Part shown: one piece after another, positions 20,501 through 35,500 of the stretch | Numbering within the stretch: position 1 is the first letter of the stretch | Layout of the letters: every line of letters starts with the position of its first letter | Assembly: GCA_013397455.1 (NCBI GenBank) | Contig: VYZB01000373.1 | Span: forward strand, 785,857-849,856 | Source of the DNA: Crotophaga sulcirostris | Taxonomy: Eukaryota > Chordata > Aves > Cuculiformes > Crotophagidae | Direction of reading: 5' to 3' | DNA: 64,000 nt | Translations under genes and position numbers: made by a program | Notes under the pieces: generated by a model | What the model was told of the DNA's origin: nothing | Database searches by the model: none | Seen by the model: only the letters and a program-made list of their open reading frames with translations

Positions 20501-23500
20501 CTGGTTTGATCACACCGAGTGCCGAGTGCTGCTGAGCGGGTGCCAAGCGCCGTCGGCTTCAGTAGCTGGTCAGGATTGCAGGATTGTAACACTCGGTGAT
20601 CTGGACGTGGGGCTAGGAATCATAGGCTATATTTTCAACAGGGTTATGACAAATTCCTCATCGTGGTTTACTCAACTGGATACCTTTTAAATGGGATTGT
20701 TTTTCAGGTTGTTGTCAGTGTCCTTCTGAGCAATCAGTCCACTTAATGTGGAATCTTTCAGAGTAAGCCCCCCAATTCACTAAAGACTTCTAAAACCAAA
20801 ATCTCATCCTTCTTTTCCATGAATCAGAAAGCGCATTAGCTTTGATGAAATGTTAGTGGTCCAAGTTGATAGTGCTTTTATTGGTCTGTTTCTAACAATA
20901 GTCAAAATCAGCATTTCTTCATATTTTGAAACTGAGCAAAGTCAGTACCCAGAGGAAGTTTGTAAACAAGTGAATTGTGTTCAATATTTTTCTACTTAAA
21001 ACTCCATGGCAGTGAGAGGAAGAGTTACAATATACCATCCAGACTCTAGATAAACTTGTTATTGACAGGTATATACAAAGAATAAATAAAACGCTTACTT
21101 TATCTGCTTTGAAAAAAATAATGTGACTCAACTTGTTATGCAACACACTCTATTTGTTGCAGTCTGGTAACTGTGTAAAGCATAGTGGAAACGGAACATC
21201 AGTGGCTCGGATACTTTCTAGAATATATCAGCTGAATGATACTCATGACATCTTTGAATGAGAAGATTAACTAAACAAATGTTTCAGTATTCTTTGTGGA
21301 AGCAGTTGCTTGATTAACATGTCACCCGCTAACGATTTCCAAACCTCGTCACAACCTTGGACATTCTGTGTGTTTAAGTTTTAGCTGTAGACTTCTACCT
21401 ATGAGGCAAACAGCCTAGCATAAGTCTTTTGCCAGTATTGAACTTACTTATACTCACTCTGGATTCAGCAGGACTGTTTGTGGCTTGTAATACAACTAGT
21501 AGCAGCGACTACTAAATGTATATATACAGAAAAAATCACAAACCCAGAATGCTGGCTTTTCTCCCCTCAGAGATAAGTGGAATGGCTTTCTTTAAAACAA
21601 ATTTTAAGGGATCTGCATTTATGAAGCTACATCAAATTGCTTGTCTCACAAAATAATGACTCGGAGTAATAGGTAAAAAACATACACTGCAACACCAGTA
21701 ATCACAATTGTTCTCTTTCAGGCTTGTTTGTGTTACAGAATTCTTTTTATAATTCTGAACTGTTTGATTAATAAAAGAGGAATAGTTTATTAGGCTTAAT
21801 AGAGACTGCTTGATTTTTTTTTTCTTTGCTTGTTTCATCATTTTGGTTTTAAAGCAATCTGGGTGGATAGGCTGCTGAAAGCAGGGTCCTGCTTACATTT
21901 CTTTGCAAAAGGACTGTTTCTTTCTAAGGGCCTTTTCTGTAGCACAGGTGACGGACAGCAGGTTTGGGACCTGAAATTCCAGTTTTAAAGAGTGAATAAG
22001 ATGTAAATGCAGTGTGGGAAGCACATCTGGGAAAGGGTTAAAGGATCTTTCCTACCTCTTCACTTAAGTTTGTCTTTTTCACTGGCAGTGTTGTGTCAGT
22101 CATAGATTTGGTACTCAGCACCTTTTGCTTTACATTTGTGTGCTCATCTGAAAAAATACATATGACCAGTTTTTTTAGCATTCATAGGATTATTTCTAAA
22201 AATTTTTCTGTCCTTGTATGAATTTGGGAAGAGGAGAGCTGTAGTGATGAGGAAGATCTCTCTTCTCCCCAAATGCTGGCTCAAGGGAGAGAGGGAAAGA
22301 TGGCAAAATATAATGGCAGATATCTTCTTGTTCCAGTAGGAGAAAAATGATGGTCATGGCAGTGTGGTTGTGGCCCTGTCCCTGGACAAGGAAGAATCTC
22401 ATCTAAATACTCCCATGAGAAGCTTGATTAAATGCTGTAAGAGGTAGTAATGTTCAGTTTTTCCCAGATGGCAACCACAGACAAACGTTATGCAACAAAG
22501 TTCCAAAAAAAATGCAGTGAGTATAATAAAAGTTGATGAACTGTTCAGCTCTTCACGTGATTTTGACTGTTCTTTGGATTCCCTTGCTTATGGGTATTCT
22601 TTGACTCGGGCTTAGGATAGAGATTCAGAGAAACAGTTTTTTATCAGTTAACTTTTTTCATTTGCTTCACCTGTTTTGCACTGATCTTTCATGGTTATAC
22701 ATGAGCTACTTAGCTGTGTGAAGGGTATTTTTAGATTTATACATATACCTACCACTTTTCAAGCTCCCTTAGCTTAGCAGGAAATCAGATGAGGGGGCTG
22801 CTGGCAAGGAGTTACCAAAAGACCACAACCTTGATCAGAGTCTGTTCATGAGGTGGCAGTGAGGCCCCTGGACTTTCTTTCACATTTTAAAAAACAACCA
22901 AGTAACATGAGGGCATCCCATACATTTAATGTATAGTTCAGCAAATATGTGTGTGACTTTTCAGGTCATTATTTAGTTCTTTGTAGTTCTTCATGGTTCT
23001 AGAGGTTTGAATGTCACAGGCTGGACACATCTAGGCTGAGGTGTTCTCCACTCTTTCTGAAACTTGTTCTTGTATTAGACAATGGGAAGAGAGGCCACAC
23101 TGACATACTCCGGAGAGCTGTGGAAGATCTTCCCTTCTCTTTGAGTGGTAGGCTGTCCTCTCAGTAGTTTCTTTCCAGTGGTCTGTGGAAACGCAAGTTG
23201 CCACCTTTGGTGAAGGAGCATTCAAGTCTATGGTTTCCTTTGCCACCTCTGGGCATGCAGATGATCCCATGCTACGTGTGCGTCACGCTTCGTGCATGCA
23301 GTAGATGGACACAAATTTTTATGGATACCGTCACCAAACTTCCAGTGTCTGGCCTGAAGGTTTCCAGGGCTTCCCGTAGAAGATCACATTTACTTCAGTG
23401 ATTACCTGGCCAAGTCATCTGATGTGACAGAAATCCCCCATTAAGAAAAAAATCTGACTAGGTTTGTCAGCCATCTGACTAAAGTCTTTAAAGAAAAGTA

Positions 23501-26500
23501 TGAGATGCAGAGGGAGGGAGACAGCAATTATGTAGTAGCTTTTAATTTACATTTAGGTTGTTACTGGCAGGGGGTAAGACAGGTTAAAGAGGCAGCATTA
23601 GAAAGTCTACTACTAATTGTGTGGGTCAAGGGGCAGCTTTCCAGGTATCAAGCAAAGACTACACTGCAAAAGCTGTCAAAATTGGATTAGGGTACCTGTG
23701 AGGGAGGGAAGTTGTAGCCCCAGTGGAAATTAAAGTGGAGTCATAAATCCAGAAGGACAACTAGCTGTGGGCTTGGAGTAGTACTGGTTATGGATCACTG
23801 AAGAAGGAAAACTTTAACCACAGTTGCATGCATCTGGGTATATTAAACATTTTTAGAGCCTGCTCCAGAAAGGACAGTGTCTGTTCCAGGAGGATCTCTG
23901 ACTTTTCTGAACTTTTATGAGAGAATCTGAACAACTTTCCTGACTGATAAGTTATTAAAACATCTTTTCTTTTCCCTCTTATTATAGTGTTTTTTAAGAT
24001 TGTTGTGGAAACTGATTTTCATGTTTCATAACTTTTGAGTGTTTACTTGCAACTCAGACATTCTTTCAGGATAGGTACATGATTTGTATTGACAGCCAGA
24101 GAGAAGAGGGAATGGGAGGAAAGGTGAGCGTCTGCATTTGCATTGGCTCCGAAAGATCCAGATGAGAAGCTGAACAGCAGGAGAGAGGTCAGTGGAGAAG
24201 AGAGATTTGTGACTCAGTGAAGCTGTGTTAAGGGAATGAGGTCAGTCTGGAATAAGGTTAAGAGGGTAAAAGAGGAGGGTTTTAAGTGACACCAAGAAAA
24301 CATGGTGAGGAATGGCAGAGGAGGAAGGTGCTCTAAGTGATTTGTAATAGAAAACTCAGGATCACAGGAGACTACAGAAAAGAGGGGAACATACAGACCT
24401 GTAAAAATGTGTTCTGTAACAAAAGATGCAAGAGCACCTATTACCATTGAGAAAGTCCACTCATATATTGAAGTGAGGAAGACAAGGGTATTGTAATGAG
24501 GAAAAACAGAAATAGGGTGGGTTAGTGCTAGCAGGCTATTGTACGTTTGGTTTTTTTTCTGGATTACATTTGTTAAGTGTCACACTGACACTAAAGGCAT
24601 GTTAATTATATTGTACCTTTCCATAAGGGGACATTTGGTGCAATGGCTTTTTAGACCCACTTAACTTCTTATCTCTTTTTAAGACTACTTACACTTCCTT
24701 GGCATCTAAAGCATTTGTAGCGTAGGCATTTACACGAAACAGTCTGTTACGAAAAGGATTGTGCACTTCTTAGGTTTTCAAGAAGTGTAAATGAGGCTAG
24801 GTAGCCCAAAACCTTGGGTACCAGTTCTTGAAGTTTGACATAGGTAACTGTTAGTCACTGTAGGTGACTACAATAAAGAAACACAATGAAGAAGCTGTTC
24901 TAATGATCTGCAGTGAAACAGCCCATCTCCAGCGAGTATTCACTCTCAAGCACTAGTGTGGTTTGTGTATGGTGTGTTTGGGACTAGGGGAAATAATCAC
25001 ATGCTTTAGATAGTCTTTTGTCTGTGTTCTTATATGACTCCTTATGGAAAAAGGAAAGCATCCATTTCCTATTTAAGTTGTGATCTAAATTGTGCACAAT
25101 ACAATACAGAGTGTAAACAAAAGATAAATGGGGTGGAGTGTGGGTGGGCAGTGGTGCGGATTTACGAGGGGTACCTGTTACATATGTGTTTTGTTCTTGT
25201 CCTGTTTGATCGATCTCAGGGGCAGTCTGAAATGTGGGCCTCTGTCATGGTATGTATGAGAAGGCTAACAAATAAGTTTTAAGCAATGTTGAGGTTATGC
25301 ACTATCTGAAGGGCAGCAGGAGTATATCAGTAGTTGGATGAATAAAATTAAAGTAATGGATAGTTCTGTGATATCTGAAGGGCACCAAGGGGAAATGCTA
25401 GTTTTCTTTATTTTAATTTTTCTTTTCTTCACAACTTCTTAATGCAATATGCAATGTGTTGTTTGTAAAAAATGCTTAGCAGAGGTGGCAACACCAAGCT
25501 CTATGTGAAGTAAGTTTGCTGTGGAGGAGGCAGAGGGATGCAGGTCCTTGGTGGTACCTAACCTGTGTGTTACACATGTGATCTCTGTCACAAGGCTGAG
25601 TAGTTTTAGTGGAACTGTGCAGCTCCTCCCTTTCCTTTCCTCTGCATCTGCATCTTTATCTCTGTATTCCATATTCCCTCTCCCTGGTCTGTAGTTGCTA
25701 ATACAGTTTTTTTTCTCTAGATTGTGTTTGATTTTAGCTTTTAAATCAAAATATAAAATAGTGAGTCCTTAGTAGAGATGGTTACTGTTAGCAGTTAGTG
25801 GACCATAAAGTTTTTAAGGGGAAGTGCCTGTATGTTAGAATGTGTGTTTTAAGTTAGGGAGGAAGAGTGTTTCTGAAAGCTCATTAGAATTAATTAGTAG
25901 TAGTAGTAGCTGTGTAGTATGCTTGTGACCTGACTTTAACCTGGCTGTGGAGAAGAGTTTGTGATGTTTTCAAGGACAGTAGGACACTGCCCTTGTTTGT
26001 AGATTTGGAACCTGTATAGCAGTGACAAGTAACAGGAATCAGTAGTAGCTGTATGGCCACATGTATAGTTTCTTCATTGTTGCACACATGCTTCATGTTT
26101 TCTTGTGTTGGATGCTGACCTGGGTCAGGGCAGTCCCAAGCACGAATACAGTCTGGGTAAAACATGGATTGAGAGCAGCCCTGAAGAGAAGGACTTGGGG
26201 GTGCTGGTGGATGAGAAGCTCAACATGACCTGTCAATGTGTGCTCACATGCCAGAAAGCCAACCATATCCCGGGCTGCATCTGAAGTGTGACCAGCAGGT
26301 TGAGGAATGTGATTCTCCCCCTCTACTCTGCTCTTGTGAGACCTCTCTTCGAGTACTGTGTTCAGTTCTGGAGTCCTCAGCACAGGAAGGACGAGGATCT
26401 CTTGGAGTGAGTACAAGAAGATGATCAGAGGGCTGGAGTACCTCCCATACAAGGACAGACTGAGAGAGTTGGGCTTGTTTAGTCTACAGAAGAGAAGGCT

Positions 26501-29500
26501 CCAGGGAGACCTTTTAGCAGCCTTCCAGTACTTAGAGAGAGCCTGCAGGAAAGCTGGGGAGGGGCTCTTTATCAGGGAGTGCAGGGATAGAACAAGGCGG
26601 GTAATGGTTTTACGCTAAAAGAGGGACGATTTAGATTAGATATTGGGAATAAATGTGTTACTATGAAGGTGGTGAGGCACTGGAAGAGGTTGCCCAGAGA
26701 AGTTGTGGGTGCCCCATCCCTGAAGATGTTCCGGCCCAGGTTGGATGAGGCTCTGAGCAATGTGATCTAGTGGAAGGTATCCCTACCTATGGCAGGGGGG
26801 TTGGAACTAGAGGATCTTTTAGGTCCCTTCCAACCCAAACCATTCTATGATTCTACAGGTACTTTGTAAGCAGTACGAGCATTGCAGATTGCAGGCTTGG
26901 GTGGCAGTCCATGGGTGAACTTCATTCTTGAGGTACTGAAAAAGCACATGCTTTGAAGTCAACACCTTTGGACCTAGCTAGAAAGGGGATAGAGGAGATG
27001 ACAATAAACATATAAAAAGGACACATATGGATTAAAAAAAAAGGAATGCTCAGGTTGCCCAAGTGAATTTAAATAACAAGGTGAACTTCAGTATCCCTAA
27101 AGTAGACTGAAAATGCAGATTGGTTGTGGATTCACATTCATTATTTGCATTCTCAGGTTAATTTTGACAAGTGGTAGTATAAATAGAGACAGTAATTAAA
27201 TTTACTTCTGAATTTTTACATTAATTCTGATGTTGAGTGTTCTGAATACAGAGTTCAAGATGCAGTAAGTACATGAGGAATGCATTGTTTTTACCTCTGA
27301 CCTAATGTAGCAATGTTCTGAAATAACCTATCATGGGCTTTTTGTTGGAATGCAGCTGATGTACATTGCATTTCCTAGAAATATTATGCAGAGGTTTTCA
27401 AAACATTCTATTTTAATGTTAATGAAGTATCCAAGAGTTTCATAACATCTAATTGCATGGAACATCTTGGCTCGAAGCTCATCCAAACAGAACTTTATAG
27501 ACAGGGTTTTAATGTCATCTGGAGGGAAAAAATATTTCCTTTTTAACCCATTCACATCAGTTTCATACCATTTTTGTCACTGCATGAAAATAGTAAACAG
27601 ACATTTGTTAAAGGATTGAGGTTTTTTGCTCCCACATTCCTAATTTTGTACCACATTCCTAGTTCTAGCTTTTGGGTCTTGCCTCTTCAGTATACGCCTC
27701 AAGGTCTTTTCCTGATGATGATAACATTTTTTATCTTTCATGCAATGATTATGGGGTGGAACATGGAATACTTTTTTTTCCCTGATGTTTGTCTGCAAGT
27801 GCCAGGGCCTAGTTTTTGTGCTAGGAACATCACATTCAAATTGTTCTTGTGGTTACTACATCTGACTTCTACTGTTGATGTAGAAACTCTGCCCTTGGAT
27901 GTACTGGTTTTACAATTACAGTTACTGTACATAGATTGTGTATGCTCAAATGCTTCTGACTGTATTCACTATTCTCAGAAAACTGAAGTGCTAAGGAACA
28001 TGCTGCACTTTGGGGACAGGAATGAGGGACAGCAAGGCTCCTAAAATTGTTTATGCTCTTAAAGTTCTCATGAAACTATATCCTAAACCTTGTTCCTGAG
28101 ACATCCCTACTCAGTTAAATCCGGGCTGACCGAGGTTGTGATTATATGTTACTGTCCGTCAGTGGCAGCTCTGACTTAAAAGCTTGCCATCCTCTACCTT
28201 GCCTTGCTGGTTCACCTTGTTAGCCCACACGTCTGCTGGTTTGGCTTCTCTGTAGCTGCATCTCCATAATTATCTGGTTTAAAACGTAGCTGCTTTTAAA
28301 GCTAAGTCATTTCGTAAAACTGATGGAGACAGCAGTCAGTGAACAGTTGCATTGGCAAGGTGGAGGGAATGGTGAGTTTTTAGATCTGAGGTGATCTGCT
28401 GGCAGTGAGGATGGCCTGAGATTCGAGCATTACATCCTCCAGTTTGCCACATACTGACACCAGCAGGAATAAAAATGCAGAAGTAGGGGCTCCTCAGAGT
28501 TGAACTAACACAGGGACTTCTCCGTGGTTTTTATCTTTCTCATTTTAAAAATTGGCTCTTCTTTACTTAACAGACTAACACTGGATATTAACTGCAGTCA
28601 ACTGCCCTGTCAAAGGTTTAAGTCTAATATATATTTATTTGCTGCCTGTTGTTCTCAGTTGCATGCAGAGCATGTTGTTTCTGCCTGATAGACATGCTTT
28701 TCTAATTCCCTAAACTTTACAAATTTAATTAGGAAGTTTGAGCTCTCTTTCATGCTAATCAGTAATGCATTCTGGCATTTTCAATTAAATGTGCTTTGCT
28801 TTATAGTTTTTACTTCGTTTTATAATTAATAAAATCTCACCATTATAGACTTGTATTTTTGAACAGGAGTATTTATCTTGGTCTTTAGGAATGTGTTTTA
28901 TTTACTTCTTTACATTAAAACTGTCTCCATCCCGACTTCCCCTCTCATAGCAAGATTTCTCCTTTAATCTCATACCAAACTTGAATGTGTAATTTCTTGG
29001 ATTTTAAACAACTACAGTTGTTGAAATGCTAAAGAGACTGCTGGCTTGTCTGAAACCATTTAGGAAAGCTACAACCTGTTCGTAAAACTCAATCCACAGT
29101 GATTAAGTGACATCCTAATTCTAGAAGTACTATCTTATGCGTTTTAAATTTCTTATCACTGTTAGTCATTTAGTGTTGTGTAACCAAACAGAAAAATGTC
29201 ATCAGATTTGATTCAGGGATATGCAGTTCCAACATGTAATAATTTTAAAATTTTCTTGAGTTGAAAATAGTTGCAACTTCAGTATCTCCTCAAGTTTACT
29301 TTTCAGTTTACCAGAGTTTTAGAAACATGTTTTCTTGGTTTTTTTCACACACTAGTCTGAAATAGATTTATTGCATTTTTCTCCAAAGTATTTTTTTCCC
29401 CAGTGATTTGTTAAACAACATAGATTCAAGAGGAATTCTCCTGGGAGTAAATAAAGAACAAGATGGAACTTGGGTATTGTGAATGCTGAAAAGAAAAATA

Positions 29501-32500
29501 TTTTTCTTTACTTGAATAGTAACTTTTTTGTAATGAAAGCATTGCTGGTAAAGAAACATTACTTCTTGCCATAATCGGTCATGTAAATAGTACTCAGTAT
29601 TGCAGTGTTGCAAGCCATTAAATTAATGAAATCTGAAAGGAAAAGTTTATTATAACTTAACTTCATCTTGGACATAAATTAGGCAGATGTAAACATGCTA
29701 CTTTTCCCTAACATTTTGACACACAGAGTCCTATTTGATTGTGTCATCCTTGACTGTTTCTTTTGCTTTGTATAGTTTCAGGATATTACTTGTAAGCTTG
29801 AAATTTAGTAGCCAAAAATAGAATTTGCTTTGGAAACTTGGTGGTGGTGATGATGAAAGAAACCACATCCTACTTACCGCTTAGGCTTTGCATAGACTAT
29901 TGCTGATGCTGAGAAAAATGCAGAAAGCACTCAGTAAACAGTGATTTCTACTTTTCCTCTTAAAAAAAAAATAAGAAAATCTAAAGAAAAAACAGGAGAT
30001 TTTGAAAAGGGTAAAAAAGTATCTCTATTTATTTCAGTTAAGGATCCATCCATACAAAATCAGAGCATTTTAGTAAAACAGTTTTACTTTTAAATTTGGC
30101 ACTTTGCCCTAAATTGACTGTATTGACCTCTTGCTCCATGATGAGTACCTGATACTCCTTTTCACTCCTCCTGTTTTACCCACTCTTAATATTTCTGTAA
30201 CAATTGAAAGAGCTGAGTGAGTTGCTTTTCCCTGCAGGTGGTTGCTCTGTTCTTTTAATTCTTGATCTGAGTGTTGCTTATAGATTAGTGATAATACTTA
30301 AGGTTTGCTTTGATAAAACACTGAGCACAGTAACTTCGGTTCTGCAGAACACTTAAATATATGACTGGTTTCACTGAAGTACAATGCTGAAGTGTTTTTG
30401 ACTGGTGGGAGACCTTAGAAGAGTAAACCTTACAATGCTTATTGTGTTTAGATTTCAACACATTTGTATTTCTGAATTCCTTTGCCAGCACAGTACTTCA
30501 AAAATACACGAAAACAAGGTGGGAGAGTCTGAGCTGTCATTGCGTTAGCTTACTCTTGTTTTTCAGTAACTTTCCAAAGTTCTTTCAATTTGGGGCTAAC
30601 TCGAATTGCTGGATGTTCTTAACAATTACGTCGACTGGATGACCCTGAAAACCACAATGCCGTTCCTCTTGGTGCTGGGCAGAAGCAGTACAACAAATTC
30701 TCTGCATTCATTTGAGTTCTTTTCCTTCTTTATAAATAGCTGGAATTAATTCTGAGAGTCAGGAGAGTAAAGGGTTAAGGTTTTTGAAAGATTAGCTTGA
30801 TTCTAGTAAGATTTAAGGGTAAAGGTAAAGCTTGAAATGGTCTAACAGTGAGTTCACTCAGTGTTTCAGCTTTTAAAGTTTTTGAGCTTGTTCCCTAGCT
30901 AAAACCTTGGTAGTTTGCTTCATTGTCTTCACTAATTCAGTTAAAAATATTGCATATCTTCATTTGCTGAGAGCAAGACAAAACCAGATATGCAGCTTTT
31001 TCTCATACATTCAGTTACATTCTCTTAATCCTTTGCTTGTGAGTTATTGTGCAGTTATTATATCCCCTGACCTCTGGCTTCCCTACTAATATAATTTTTA
31101 AACCCAAATAGTCTTCATGATAGAAATGTCCTGATGCACCTTTCAGCATCTGTTTCTTGGTCTATATTGAAAGTTTTGGTTACCTTACTAACTTCAAAAT
31201 TCTTGGAGAAAAGGCAGTTTTTATATTCAGTACTGTCCTGTCTTGGTGGGTTAGCAATTTTTAACAAATCATCATGTAGCAAATGGTGTTGCTTTCATTT
31301 ACTCTGATATAGTGGAGTTCTGTTGCTTATGCAGTTTTTGTTCAGGTTTTTGGCCACGCAGGCTTTGCAGAGGTTATTACAGCTGGCTCTACAATGGTGG
31401 TGTACATGGGAAAGTAATCTCCATTGAGTCATTTTGAGCTTAATAGATCTCACAAACCATGCATCCGTATAACTCTAATGTAAGGAAATTGTAAGCTTGA
31501 AAAATGAGGGAATGACCTCCATGTATGTACATTTATGTCTCCTAGATAAGAGTTACAACCAACTTCTGCTGAACATTCATTAAACATCTTTTTATGGTGG
31601 AGCTTCATTCTTTAAATCCACATTACAAGCTAGAAATTCAACTATTTGAGTGCGTGTACCTCAGTGTTACAGTTGATGTTTTCAGTCTTCAGTATTATCT
31701 GAACTTTCATGAGCTTTTTGTGGAGTATGTCAAGTTTGTAACTGGCCACAGATCCATCAGTTGTCTTGTATGTAATCAGTTCTCATCATGCTAAATAGGA
31801 TTAATTGAGCTGGCAGAATGGTAGTATCTGAGGTACCTATTTCCCACCTTCTTCATCCAGTTTTACCTCATCAGTGGAGGTGGATGGGTGGGTCAGATTT
31901 GCTATGTCTCTGCCTCTATTTGATTCTCAGTTCTTCTGAAAGTCACCCTTGAGCAATTTAAGCTGTGCTGTGACAGCAAATTCTTGGTTCAAATTAACAT
32001 TCAAGCATCTAAGGAAAAGCAATATTAGCCTTAGTTGCATTTTACACAATATTCAATTATTATTTACTCCTTAGATGACTAAAAATAATAGTCTTTTTTA
32101 AATAACTATTCTATTTATTTTTATCTTTTCTTGTGCTTGGACTAAATGAATGGGACACTTGCTCCATCCAGCCAACTTATTAAGTCCTGGCTGGTGGCTT
32201 GGTCCCTGTGTGTGCATGGTGGTTGCAGCTCCACATTGTTATATGACTGTGCCTATGTCTCTCTTGTTTTTATTATTTATTACTGTATTTGGTCATCAGT
32301 ATAGGAAACAGAGTGTCTGGGATGTGGTGGGTGATGAGAGCAGAGTGGAGTCTGCCTCTTCTAGCAGTGGATAGCTCGCTCACAACATGAAGCTACTGCT
32401 GAAATCTTTAGTATTCTTTCGTATCCTACATCTATTGCTGGTGAGCACACTACCTTGAAAGGTCTGTTACTTCTTTTTTCTGACATTGCTTAGCTCTTTT

Positions 32501-35500
32501 AACTTTATATCACAGAAATAAAAATAATAGACCGTGTAAGCAGTTGGCATTCTTGTGTGCATTTAGATGATGCATTTAGCACAGATGGGCAAAAGAAAGC
32601 CACACTCCAGTCTTCAAAAGCTATCAGAGAAATGATTCAAATAGATTAAATAGTTTATTTTTCTCCACATGTGGAAAACACCTAGCAATGTGGTAAATAA
32701 TTTTTGAGAGGAGGCAGGGAAAACCAAAGGATTAAGTCTTGAATATAGATAACTAAATATTTCCTTTCTAAAATAACTTTTCTAGAAAGCAATCACTGTT
32801 TTGACAGAAAGCCTTTTTTACTTGCTTTTTTAGTTCAGCAAGTATAGAATGAATTGCAAACATTTTTAAGTGTTTAAGCTTGCTGACTTTATTTGTTAAG
32901 CTATGTGTATGTGATGTCTCTTCTGAATGAAAATCTCAGTATTTATAAACAGTACTGGTAACTAACAAAAGAAAGAGTACACATCTGTGCTACCGCTGTC
33001 CCATGCTGATACAATTTTCTAAATATTTTTCCTCAGTATCCAGGTGTCTCCCTGCAAGGGGGAAATAAAAGTCTGGGACTATGAACTGTAGATTTCATTT
33101 TTATTTCATTGTGGTCATATCTCTGCACTGTCTTCATGTTGACGTTGCAGCTATACATTTCTGTTAAAAAAATATATATTCTTTAAAGCAGCTTCTTTGC
33201 CAAATCAGTGGTTTTGCCAAGAAGTAACTTTTCATATGGGGGTTGGAACTAGATGATCTTTAAGGTTCCTTCAGACCCAAACCATTCTATGATTCATGTA
33301 ATTTTGGCATGGAGGAAATAGTGACTGGGTTTTGCTCTTCTGACCTAAGAGTTGTGAATGAAAATGTTGAGCATGTAACTAGCAGAAAGTTTGGTTCAGA
33401 AACGTGTTGACGTAACTATGGTTTAATAATTTACCAGAGTAATTCATAACATCGAACACAATTGGTGTTATTGCTAAACTCAGGTTTCACAGCTATCTCC
33501 TGGTGAAATTGCTTTTGACTGGGGCCAACTTTAAGCTCCTAAAAATCTTACTTTCAAGTGCATAGATTATATGGAAGCAAAACACTTGGATGCCCATTCC
33601 TGTAAGGTGCCAAGTTCCTTCATTTCCTAGATTGCATGAGGACATGGCCTGGAAAGACAGACAACCATCCATTCCCAGTCCCTTGATACAGCATTGTAAC
33701 AATTCCCACAGTCTGGTGGTTTGGGAAGGTGATTTACAGAACCACCAGACCTCAGTGCATTTCTCAGAGGAGTAAATAGTACTGAATGGCAGTGAGCATG
33801 GGGGACTGGGTGATTAATCCTTTTTGATCAGGTATGATTTGGAGTTTTCTTCTTGGTATCCCTTAATATGTTTCTATGAATCTCAACGGTGCTGCTTGCG
33901 ATTGCGTTGTGCATCCCCAGAAAATCTTCCATGTGGTATCATGGACTTCAGTAGCTGTGCAGTTGGAGTAGCTCAGCCCCTTAAAAAAACTGGGAGAAGA
34001 TCCTTTGGATAAAGAACTTGGGGGGCCAGAGCTGTAATGTGTACGCTCTGAAAAACTGGACATTAGTAACCTTATAGTCTTTTAACATTAATCATTGTAC
34101 AACTAATACTCGCAGTATGTTTTCAGTCCTGAAAATACTGTAACTAACTGGAAAGCAGTTCAGTGTAAGAAAAAAGTGCTGAAGAGAGCAAGTTGATTGT
34201 GAATTCGATTACCTTATCCTCATCCCTATGAAGAGTGGTCTCAAGTGCTGCAGTAGCACACCTCACACTAATAGTCTGAGCCACTTCAAAAACAAGTGAG
34301 AGAGGGATAAAGAGGATTCCATCTTGAAAACAAGGGATAAATTAGCACCCAGGAGGAGCTGCGCCAAATTGCTGTGTCCTTTGATGAACTGTGAGGCAGT
34401 AGCTGAGTCATTCCCCCTGCTCTTGTGGTCAAGCCGGTGCTACCAAGATAGTAACTGGCAGCTGGAAAAACAGCTTCTATTGGAGGAATTGAAATTGCTG
34501 TTTGATTTTCCCCCGGAACTTTGTTTCTAAGTTGGTGATGAAGGCCTTAGGTTTTGCTTTGCTAGTATAAACCTGCTTATTTTTTGCTTTTTAAATTTAT
34601 CTAGTGTATGAATCCATTCAGATTAGGCTTGTGAGCGCATGGTTTGTTGCTTTTTTAGGAATAGGTTCATGCAGGGTAACGTGTGTGCAGGCAGGCTTCC
34701 AAGGGAACTTGAGAGGAGGCTGAAAATCCTAGTGATTCTGTTATATATTCTGCCAGGCTTGCTGGGTCGACTGAGGGCTGATGTCTCTGGGTTCTTAGAA
34801 GCAGCCTGCTCTGACGGAGATAGATCGGTACACTCTGATAAGGAAAGCACAGTGGTAACTGTTTGAAGGACGCCCTTGTGATGGTGACACCACTTTATAA
34901 AAGTCGGGAGAAAGTGAACTCCCTCCCACTGTGCACTCCTGTCCTGCACAGTGTGTAATTTACGTGGGTCCTTTTATGAAGAGCAGCAAAAGAAATGTCT
35001 TCAAAGCATCAAATGGTGCAAACAAATTACCATCTTGCTCAAGAATTTTTCTTTCTGTATTGGTGTTATAGGTTAGGATGGTTATTCAGCTGGCTTCCCG
35101 CCTGGTGTCCCACATCACTGCTACACCTTAAAGAGGCCGAGGACAAAATGCTAAAATGTAAGTCTTTGGTTATTCATAAGATTTATAGATATGACTAGAT
35201 TTTCTATAAATTTGCATTAAATATAATCAAAGAAGTTTTTAAATACAACTTTTACACTGTGATGAAATAAACATGTTTAAAATAGATTTACCTTGTTCCC
35301 TTGTTTAGATATTTGATTGTAGGCTCTTTGCTTTGAAAGGGAGCTCCTATTTAAAACAGTGGTTTCTGTAGAATGTACTTCATGTTTTATCAGGCATGTC
35401 TAGCAACATCACTTTTACCCACTCTTTCTTCAGGTATTACAAGCACATACAGTAAACGATATGTGTATATATCTAATGGAAATAAAATATGGACACTGAC

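Noticed and set aside
27574..28044. A 156-codon frame in ABHD5 intron 1, with hydrophobic segments
   Set aside because: Composition follows the T-rich intron, with no recognised domain and no splice or promoter evidence.
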